The translations under genes and the position numbers were made by a program. Below are positions 1 through 5,477 of a DNA stretch of 5,477 nt, piece after piece. The stretch covers positions 1 to 5,477 of the forward strand of contig DAHXMP010000290.1 of assembly GCA_027371665.1 (NCBI GenBank), in the 5' to 3' direction. The notes beneath the pieces were generated by a model. The model was not told where the DNA came from. It saw only the letters and a list, made by a program, of their open reading frames with translations, and did no database searches. Origin of the DNA: Bacteroidota bacterium (GTDB lineage Bacteria > Bacteroidota > Ignavibacteria > Kapaibacteriales > UBA2268). The first letter of the stretch is position 1, and the number at the start of each line of letters is the position of its first letter.

Positions 1-3000
1 TCGTCGGGTAAAGTGCAGACTGTTGTCGGAAGCGACGGGAAGGCACATACTCAGATAACTGTGGATAAACTTGTATGTAACTGGAAGTCGGGTGATTCAT
101 ATGCTCTCGATGTCTGGCAGGAAGTGAATGTCAACGGTACAATCAAACATAATCTCAGCGAATATTTTCTCAGTTCATTAACATTTGTACCAAATTCGTA
201 TCAGAAATTGTATAGTCTGATATATTCTAAATATAATTTCGATGTTTCAAAAACGGCGACGATTATCTCGAATGACCCGCCGACGGCTTCGATTTCGGGA
301 CAATTGACAATCCAGGACCCAAGCGACCCTGCATCGAATATAAAACCCCTGACGTTCCGGGACATTGCATTGATGGTTACATATTATGTCGAGGATAACC
401 AGGGAAATAAAACCGTTATTGACCCTTACCATGTTACACAGGAAATACAGAATCAAAATAACCAATCTTTAGGCGGTATGAATTCAGGTAACCAGGGGGC
501 ACAACTCGAAGCCGACTTAACCAAACCCTTCGGTGACGGAAATACATTTCTCGCTACTACAACAACCGACGGTGAGGGAAGATTTGTATTCAAGAATTTC
601 GTTCATTATGATTCTTTGGGTGCATGGTACAGTTCAGGCCAGTTTGGAACAGGAAGCGGGGAGTTTTGTAATATTGCGGGATTTTCAGGGATTTTGCATA
701 GAGCTTTAAGGGTTGTCGTAAACGATTATACCAAAAAATATATTTATAATCCATCAAAAAACATTCTGGTCCAGCCTTTGGATTCAGTTGATGTAGGAAC
801 GCTGCTTGCTTACAGGAGAACTTATAAGCTGACTGTTGTTCCGAGAAAGAATCCCGAGAACACACAGCAAAGCGAGCCTGCCGGTGTTATTTATGGAAGC
901 AAAGTTAAAATAACGAGATGGGACAATTACGAAGAAGGCGAGAAATTCGTTGAAACGGAAAACGGTGCACCTTTCCCGGGTTTATACAGGCATGATAAAA
1001 GCGTCAATTGGGATGATTATAAAATTGAAATAAGCACAAGCGATACTGTTGGGGAGAATGCCTACTATACAAAGACCATATATTTTCCGAGAGGCTATGA
1101 CGACTGGAAGAAAGATACTCTCTATGCCAATAATTTACAAAGATGGAATTATTATGGCCAACACGGGAATTATTCTGCCGGTTCTGTTTCACAGAATATA
1201 TGCACTAACTATGCAAGCCAGATGTCGGCAGCAGTTAATTCTGTTTATTACAGAAATGACTATGATTATTTATTTGTTGATGACTACAATCCAGTCAGCG
1301 TGAAAATCAATGTGTATCTCGACCCGAAATATCCCATTATTTCGGGGCGTGTACTCGATGCATCGAACGCAATGAGAAGCGTTAATTACGGATATGTTTA
1401 TTTGTTTTATGGCACGAATAACGATGATTCGGATATGCAGTTATACAAAGGGCCCGGAGGATGCCTCAGGTATGTTTCCGAATCGAATAATCATGGATAT
1501 TTTGTATATAAGGATTTACCTTATATAAATTTCATGACACAGGAAAAATTCCGCTACAGGCTGAAGTTTTATTGCCCCGGCTATTATTTAAACGGGGCTA
1601 AACAACTAAGCTCGACAGGGGATTCTCTCAATCAATATGTCAGTAAGGACCAGATTCCTCCTCCACCCGATGCCTTTACACTCAAAATGGGGCAGCAGAT
1701 GAACTTCCCGCAAATCCTGATGATGCCGAAAGGAAGTATTTATGGTTTTGTCGAGGATGAAAACGGAAAACCGGTTGAATCATATGTGCGCACGAAGAAC
1801 GGCAAAATGGTTAAGACTGAAATTGATAATCAATCGAATTCTACGTCACAGGAGTTCATTGTCAGAGTGCCGACAATGGTTGCAGATACTTTGTATGTTT
1901 TTCCTGTCGATTTAAAATATTTTAATGACACTATACCAATACCGCCGTTAACAAATTATACGGATTTCAATACCAACTACAACCTGGGAAAAATTGTCGT
2001 TAAAGAAAGGAAGCATCGTATAAAAATTTTGGTAAGCAATTCTGAAACACATAAGCCGGTGCAATTTGCAAAGGTTCAACTGCTCGATTCCGTTCGTTAT
2101 ACTAATGCATTCGGTTATGTATTGTATGAATTTAAAAATGCCTCGATGAAAAATTTCTGGCTGAAAATAGACCCTCCTCAATCTTCCGATTATATTCCGA
2201 TTTCGACTGAAATTCAGAATGATGAATCAAAAGATATTAAAACATATCCCTTTTCTTTTGTGCATGGTTATACCGTCAAAGGAAAAGCAACCGTTAATAA
2301 TAAACCAATTCCAAATGCACAGGTCTATGTTGTGAACGGATATAACAATACTGTACACAAGACGACAACGAATGCACAGGGTGATTACATACTGAAAGGC
2401 ATTAATCCGATTTATGGAATGTCGGGAAACCCGTGGGTGAAAATCAGTTGTGTACCGCCGGATTCAAATTCAACAAATGCCGATTCAATTGATTATACTA
2501 ATCTTATCGGTCAGGAAAAAAGTGTCGTTTTTAACCAGGGTCTGAATTTTCAATATGTCGCCAATTTTGAATTGCAGGAGTTCAATGATGGCAACCTGAG
2601 CAGGCTGCATGGGTTTCATATAAAAGTTAATAAGTTGGTAAATAGCCTGCACGGTAATTATACAATAAGCGGATTAATTGATTTGACAAAGTCTGCCACA
2701 GCTTTTCAACTATTGGATAATTCACAGTATGCCGGATTTTCCGATATCGTAGTTCATCCGAATCCGCTGTATAAGGACAGCAAGGGCAGGCCTTATTTGG
2801 AGGCTGAACCTGGTTCGCCCGATATCCCCCTTCAACTTCCGACCATGAAGGTCAGGCTTAAAGGAGTTAAACCTCCTCCAAATTTTATAAGTCTTGAATA
2901 TGGCAGTAAGACTTTTGATTATAATGTCCTTCTGTCTGCATCATCACAGGGTTCCAATTATCTCGGAATTGTCAAAGAAGGAATTTTAGCCGGGCATATT

Positions 3001-5250
3001 GCATCGAAAGCACGTATCGTTGATAATTCCTTCAATTTCCCGGGCAGTTATTTCCGTTTTACAAATGATCAATTTTACCTGAATGAAAAAACCGGTGACA
3101 GCACTTATAATAAATTAATAACATCATTTAAAGATGCAATTGATACTTCACAATTTATAAATTTTATCGGCTTTTACAGTAAAGGGATAACTTATTTTCT
3201 TTCCGACAACCAGGGCGAAAACCTGAAATTTAAATTTCTTGAGTTCGATGCAGATTCAAAAATTGCGAGCAGCACTCTGACTTCGCAGGGTATTATTTAT
3301 CTTCTTCCTCATGCATGGTCGAATATCAGGCTGGACCCGCAGAATTCCACGACTACTCTCGTTGAAGTGAATGTCCCACAGGTAAGTATAACACCAGATG
3401 GAATAAACTGTGGAACAAAAATACCTAAGCTCGAGATTAAGTTTGAGCAATGGAATGTGATTGCAAAAAACTGCGAAGTCAGCCCCGATGTTGGTGGTAT
3501 TGCATCATCTGACTGCATGATTCAGACGGGAGCCCTGGATATACCTATTGGAGAGTTCAATCTAAGGCATGATTTCATGTATATTGCAAAGCCCAATGTA
3601 ACTGATTTGTCGCTCGGAGGGATATGGACAATGCATGTAAACAATCCGCAGTCGACACAGTTCGGGCTTGACCCATATTGCGGAAAAGATTTGAAACCTC
3701 ATTATAAATTGATTTTCATTGGCAATCCTGCGGCTCATGTTGACGGTTTGCCCGGTTTTGGCGGGCAGCTTAAATTCCAGGCTGTGAGCCTTCTCAGCGA
3801 TGGAGAGCAGATAATCAGCTTTGCCCCGGATTGCGAGAAGATTGCCCTTTATAATATTGCGAATTTTAAGCCTTTGACAATCTATTCCTACCAGGATGCT
3901 TTCAGCATTGACGGGTTGATGGATTTCGACATACCGAGAGTTCCGAACGGATTGACATATAAATTGAAATTTACAAAACCCGGAAGCAGCCTCGTTTTAA
4001 CTGTGTTACCGACAGACATTAATTTCCAGGGCCCGGGATATGTGAATTTTGCTTCGATAGCTAATAAGAATCAGCAGGTTTTTGCTAATAATGACCTTAA
4101 ACTATACGGAACAATAGATGAGCCCGGAAAGCTTAACCCGATTCATGTCTTTTTGAATAAGCATAAATCGGGGAATAATATAACGATTAAAATTGAGAGA
4201 GACCCTGCAGTAGGAGACCAGTTAATTGATTTGGGCGGAACACAGGGAGGTAAATTTAAGGTTGATTATTCGAATTGGCTCGTAGAGAATAATGATTGGG
4301 GGATTTTAAGGCTAAAGCTGATTCCGCAGGGTAATTTCTCCCAGAAAGGATTCGGCTCTCAACCAATATATCTTGCTGTTTACGGCGAAATCAAGACTGA
4401 CCCTGACATTCAAAACCAGACAATAAAAACCAGCGGTACGAACACCGAATTTGGCGATTTCACGATGACTTTCGATTTACCGAACCAGAGATTTATAGGC
4501 ACGATGAATATTTCTGACAAAACTATAGGAACGATTACCTTCGGCGGGTCGGCAGAAATATGCATTGACCCGCATGGTTTTTATTTTGCAGCGGCAGGGC
4601 AGGTAACAGTAGTGCCGATGGGGCTTTTCAGTGCAGGTATTTTGATTGGAATTTATGATGGTGGCGGAAAGCTGGGTGGAATACCTCAAAAAACAATCGA
4701 TATGGTAACGAGCTATTCAATAGGTAAGGGATTACCCTGCACTTTCCAAAATGCGACTACTTATGCCGGTTTCTTTGTTACAGGACGGAAAAGCATACCG
4801 CAACTAACCTACAATGAATCGGTCAACCTTGTGATAGCGAGTGCAGCGGTGCATATCGAAGCCGGTGCCGAGGCATCGGCATGGGCAAGCTTCGCAAGCC
4901 CTATCGGCGGCGGTGCCGGATTGACGCTTTATGCTATTGCCGAACTGGAGCTATCGTCAATAACATGTACATCGCTCAGTGCAAAGGCAGAAGCAATCGT
5001 AAAAGGTGAGGGACAATGGAATCAAGGTTCGGGCATTGAATTCGGATTGTGCAGCAGCATTAATATCTATGGACATCTCGAACAAAAGATTCCGACATTG
5101 TTTGGATGTGACGGAACAATATTTGAACTGGGCAGCGACAGCAGCCCGTTTATCAGTTTGAAAGCCGACCTTCATGTCGGACAGGGTGGAATAAGTGCTT
5201 CCGTCAGCACCGGCAGCTGTAACGAGAATTGCAGCAGTGTGGTGCAATAG
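1..5250 (+). CDS. Giant beta-rich, probably exported protein with carboxypeptidase-regulatory-like (Ig-like) modules; 5' end missing
   Basis: The frame is open from base 1 to the TAG at 5248-5250, giving at least 1749 residues. A GTG at 13 could serve as a start, but the frame continues upstream of it and no signal peptide follows, so the gene is treated as 5'-truncated by the window. Five segments show the carboxypeptidase-regulatory-like pattern (I-x-G-x-V, a Pro-rich turn, a valine strand, then T-N/D-x-x-G-x-F/Y): roughly residues 92-196 (TDGEGRFVF), 442-505 (ISGRVLDASN, HGYFVYKDL), 574-645 (YGFVEDENGKPV), 668-722 (KPVQFAKVQLL, TNAFGYVLYEF) and 751-815 (VKGKATVNNKPIPNAQV, TNAQGDYILKG). In known families such modules are beta-sandwich folds used as spacers or adhesive units in surface proteins. 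The C-terminal third is of unknown family. No catalytic motif and no classical transmembrane helix is evident. Surface or secreted structural/adhesive protein is an inference; the coding call is secure, the function is not. Confidence 0.93.
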   Translation, partial: SSGKVQTVVGSDGKAHTQITVDKLVCNWKSGDSYALDVWQEVNVNGTIKHNLSEYFLSSLTFVPNSYQKLYSLIYSKYNFDVSKTATIISNDPPTASISGQLTIQDPSDPASNIKPLTFRDIALMVTYYVEDNQGNKTVIDPYHVTQEIQNQNNQSLGGMNSGNQGAQLEADLTKPFGDGNTFLATTTTDGEGRFVFKNFVHYDSLGAWYSSGQFGTGSGEFCNIAGFSGILHRALRVVVNDYTKKYIYNPSKNILVQPLDSVDVGTLLAYRRTYKLTVVPRKNPENTQQSEPAGVIYGSKVKITRWDNYEEGEKFVETENGAPFPGLYRHDKSVNWDDYKIEISTSDTVGENAYYTKTIYFPRGYDDWKKDTLYANNLQRWNYYGQHGNYSAGSVSQNICTNYASQMSAAVNSVYYRNDYDYLFVDDYNPVSVKINVYLDPKYPIISGRVLDASNAMRSVNYGYVYLFYGTNNDDSDMQLYKGPGGCLRYVSESNNHGYFVYKDLPYINFMTQEKFRYRLKFYCPGYYLNGAKQLSSTGDSLNQYVSKDQIPPPPDAFTLKMGQQMNFPQILMMPKGSIYGFVEDENGKPVESYVRTKNGKMVKTEIDNQSNSTSQEFIVRVPTMVADTLYVFPVDLKYFNDTIPIPPLTNYTDFNTNYNLGKIVVKERKHRIKILVSNSETHKPVQFAKVQLLDSVRYTNAFGYVLYEFKNASMKNFWLKIDPPQSSDYIPISTEIQNDESKDIKTYPFSFVHGYTVKGKATVNNKPIPNAQVYVVNGYNNTVHKTTTNAQGDYILKGINPIYGMSGNPWVKISCVPPDSNSTNADSIDYTNLIGQEKSVVFNQGLNFQYVANFELQEFNDGNLSRLHGFHIKVNKLVNSLHGNYTISGLIDLTKSATAFQLLDNSQYAGFSDIVVHPNPLYKDSKGRPYLEAEPGSPDIPLQLPTMKVRLKGVKPPPNFISLEYGSKTFDYNVLLSASSQGSNYLGIVKEGILAGHIASKARIVDNSFNFPGSYFRFTNDQFYLNEKTGDSTYNKLITSFKDAIDTSQFINFIGFYSKGITYFLSDNQGENLKFKFLEFDADSKIASSTLTSQGIIYLLPHAWSNIRLDPQNSTTTLVEVNVPQVSITPDGINCGTKIPKLEIKFEQWNVIAKNCEVSPDVGGIASSDCMIQTGALDIPIGEFNLRHDFMYIAKPNVTDLSLGGIWTMHVNNPQSTQFGLDPYCGKDLKPHYKLIFIGNPAAHVDGLPGFGGQLKFQAVSLLSDGEQIISFAPDCEKIALYNIANFKPLTIYSYQDAFSIDGLMDFDIPRVPNGLTYKLKFTKPGSSLVLTVLPTDINFQGPGYVNFASIANKNQQVFANNDLKLYGTIDEPGKLNPIHVFLNKHKSGNNITIKIERDPAVGDQLIDLGGTQGGKFKVDYSNWLVENNDWGILRLKLIPQGNFSQKGFGSQPIYLAVYGEIKTDPDIQNQTIKTSGTNTEFGDFTMTFDLPNQRFIGTMNISDKTIGTITFGGSAEICIDPHGFYFAAAGQVTVVPMGLFSAGILIGIYDGGGKLGGIPQKTIDMVTSYSIGKGLPCTFQNATTYAGFFVTGRKSIPQLTYNESVNLVIASAAVHIEAGAEASAWASFASPIGGGAGLTLYAIAELELSSITCTSLSAKAEAIVKGEGQWNQGSGIEFGLCSSINIYGHLEQKIPTLFGCDGTIFELGSDSSPFISLKADLHVGQGGISASVSTGSCNENCSSVVQ
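1323..1346. repeat. Intragenic inverted repeat, 9-bp perfect stem with 6-base loop
   Basis: CCCGAAATA (1323-1331) is exactly complementary to TATTTCGGG (1338-1346), around the loop TCCCAT. It lies inside the long gene, at the entry to the second carboxypeptidase-regulatory-like module. No T tract follows, so it is not an intrinsic terminator. A 9-bp stem can arise by chance in a sequence of this length. Confidence 0.5.
1336..2457 (+). other. Array of four carboxypeptidase-regulatory-like / Ig-like modules within the giant protein
   Basis: This region (residues about 442-815) holds four diverged modules, each beginning with a strand of the type I/V-x-G-x-V/A and followed by a Lys/Pro turn and a second hydrophobic strand. 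The second and fifth modules of the protein keep the clearest signature, with NNHGYFVYKDL and TTNAQGDYILKG as the conserved Gly-aromatic strand. The module at residues 668-722 has TNAFGYVLYEF at the same place. Pairwise identity by eye is low, so this is an old or divergent array rather than a recent tandem duplication. Family membership is by pattern recognition only; boundaries may be off by 10 residues or more. Confidence 0.6.
3225..3238. repeat. Perfect 14-bp AT-rich palindrome inside the giant gene
   Basis: GAAATTT (3225-3231) is followed directly by its reverse complement AAATTTC (3232-3238). The bases encode part of an alternating Lys/Phe strand (LKFKFLEF), whose codons AAA, TTT and TTC make such a palindrome easy to form, so a coding origin is the simplest explanation. 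Confidence 0.4.
4471..5247 (+). other. Gly/Ala-rich, strand-alternating C-terminal region of unknown family
   Basis: Residues about 1487-1745 form the end of the giant protein. It opens with FDLPNQRFIGTM and a segment with AEICIDPHGFYFAAAGQV, followed by a hydrophobic Gly-rich stretch (GLFSAGILIGIYDGGG, residues 1537-1552). Next comes an Ala/Gly-rich part (residues about 1609-1670; for example HIEAGAEASAWASF and AIAELELSS) in which polar and hydrophobic residues alternate as in amphipathic beta strands. Seven cysteines fall here (1517, 1576, 1652, 1680, 1699, 1736, 1740). The terminus, SCNENCSSVVQ, matches neither the type A nor the type B sorting domain of the type IX secretion system as I know them, and it lacks the terminal aromatic residue usual in outer-membrane barrels. 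I do not recognise the family. Confidence 0.5.
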
Positions 5251-5290
5251 TTATTGTTGATTTAGAATTAATAATAATTGAAAGATAAAT
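5251..5290 (+). other. Short AT-rich intergenic spacer carrying the translation start signals of the second gene
   Basis: The 40 bases between the two genes are strongly AT-rich. A 5-bp all-AT inverted repeat (AATTA at 5266-5270, TAATT at 5275-5279) is too weak, and lacks a following T tract, to be called a terminator. The purine run GAAAGA at 5280-5285, five bases before the ATG, is at best a weak Shine-Dalgarno; A-rich leaders without a strong one are normal in Bacteroidota. I see no convincing match to the Bacteroidota promoter (TTTG at -33, TAnnTTTG at -7). The spacing therefore favours co-transcription with the upstream gene. Confidence 0.5.
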
Positions 5291-5350
5291 ATGAAAAAAA
5301 ATTTCTTATTAACACTTTTGCTCATTTTGAGTTATAGTTTTTCCTTTGCC
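5291..5350 (+). other. Signal peptide-coding segment (Sec, signal peptidase I type)
   Basis: Residues 1-20 show a positively charged n-region (K2, K3), a hydrophobic core from F5 to about L13, and a small-residue cleavage site with S18 at -3 and A20 at -1. Residue +1 is Gln (Q21), frequent in Bacteroidota periplasmic and exported proteins, where it can be cyclised to pyroglutamate. The start codon choice is supported because the ATG sits immediately before the Lys-rich n-region. Confidence 0.88.
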
Positions 5351-5477
5351 CAGATTGATTATCCCTATGCCGTGCAGGGACCCGAAGGAATCTATGTTTT
5401 TTGCGGGAACAAAATTCCCGGGGATTTTGTTTATAAAATTTACAAAACCGAAACTAACGGGAAAGAAAATTGGGAAC
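5291..5477 (+). CDS. Sec-exported protein, N-terminal fragment, possibly starting with a fibronectin type III-like domain; 3' end missing
   Basis: An ATG at 5291 opens a frame that stays open for 62 codons plus one base to the window edge. It is too short as a complete ORF to stand out, but it is clearly real. The first 20 residues are a textbook signal peptide: MKKN, then a hydrophobic core rich in Leu, Ile and Phe, then SFA with predicted cleavage between A20 and Q21. There is no lipobox cysteine, so it is not a lipoprotein. The mature start (QIDYPYAVQGPEGIYVF) is followed by FVYKIYKTETNGKENW (residues 46-61), which resembles the Y-x-I-Y-R/K strand and following Trp of fibronectin type III domains. 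That domain call is tentative because only about 40 mature residues are visible. It lies 40 bases downstream of the giant gene on the same strand, so an operon is likely. The product acts outside the inner membrane; its precise role cannot be read from this fragment. Confidence 0.88.
   Translation, partial: MKKNFLLTLLLILSYSFSFAQIDYPYAVQGPEGIYVFCGNKIPGDFVYKIYKTETNGKENWE
5408..5431. repeat. Near-perfect 24-bp palindrome near the start of the second gene
   Basis: AACAAAAT (5408-5415) and ATTTTGTT (5424-5431) are exact reverse complements. The eight bases between them, TCCCGGGG, are themselves palindromic (CCCGGG) except for the outer pair, so 11 of 12 positions pair. It covers codons 40-47 of the signal-peptide protein. 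A competing hairpin, GGGAA (5405-5409) with TTCCC (5415-5419), overlaps it and cannot form at the same time. Function unknown; chance is possible. Confidence 0.5.

Noticed and set aside
13..15. GTG at 13 as the true start of the giant gene
   Set aside because: The frame is open upstream to the window edge, the following residues are not a signal peptide, and too little upstream sequence is visible to judge a ribosome binding site. Truncation by the window is more likely.
590..865. Minus-strand 91-codon open frame
   Set aside because: It is antisense to the coding frame and its composition is erratic, with no motif or start signal.
1049..1303. Plus-strand 84-codon open frame in another frame within the giant gene
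   Set aside because: It is fully contained in the long frame, its product has no plausible domain, and no ribosome binding site stands out; a shadow frame.
4537..4680. Transmembrane helix around the GLFSAGILIGIYDGGG stretch
   Set aside because: The hydrophobic run is short, Gly-rich and flanked by strand-like alternation, which fits a beta strand better than a membrane helix.
4957..5247. Minus-strand 96-codon open frame opposite the end of the giant gene
   Set aside because: It lies wholly antisense to a clearly coding frame, shows no recognisable domain, and has a low-complexity Ala/Thr composition explained by the Gly/Ala/Ser codons on the other strand.
5130..5247. Type IX secretion C-terminal sorting domain on the giant protein
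   Set aside because: I looked for the usual YPNP-type start and terminal basic/Val-rich strand, or the gliding-protein type B pattern, and found neither.
5251..5290. Intrinsic terminator or promoter between the genes
   Set aside because: Only a 5-bp all-AT inverted repeat is present, without a GC stem or T tract, and no good -33/-7 promoter pair was found.
1..5477. CRISPR array, tRNA, transposon ends or recent tandem DNA repeats
   Set aside because: No regularly spaced direct repeats, cloverleaf-like sequence or terminal inverted repeats were seen; the protein modules are too diverged to appear as DNA repeats.

Overview
The window holds two same-strand protein genes that fill almost all of it: one very long open frame entering from the left edge and ending at 5250, and, after a 40-base gap, the first 62 codons of a second gene running off the right edge. 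I see no RNA gene, mobile element, CRISPR array or recognisable metabolic enzyme.

The organism looks like a member of the Bacteroidota/Ignavibacteria (FCB) group. The inference rests on three things: a giant secreted-type protein built from carboxypeptidase-regulatory-like / Ig-like beta-sandwich modules, an A/T-rich translation start with only a weak Shine-Dalgarno, and a Sec signal peptide whose predicted mature protein starts with Gln, which is common in Bacteroidota. Base composition is moderately AT-rich. No marker gene is present, so the assignment is tentative.

Layout: 1-5250 encodes at least 1749 residues of a beta-rich protein. Its true start and any signal peptide lie upstream of the window. 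The first half (about 286-2457) carries five segments with the carboxypeptidase-regulatory-like pattern, interrupted by a Tyr/Asn-rich stretch (about 1081-1290). The middle (about 2460-3400) has no cysteine and no recognised domain. The last third (about 3400-5247) is cysteine-richer and ends in a Gly/Ala-rich region of alternating polar/hydrophobic strands that I cannot assign to a family. Bases 5251-5290 are a short AT-rich spacer with no convincing terminator. From 5291 a small-signal-peptide protein begins, whose visible mature part resembles the start of a fibronectin type III-like domain.

The same orientation, short gap and shared extracellular character suggest one transcription unit encoding two cell-surface or secreted proteins. 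A joint function is inference only. Residue numbers for the long protein count the GTG at 13 as residue 1, purely for convenience.
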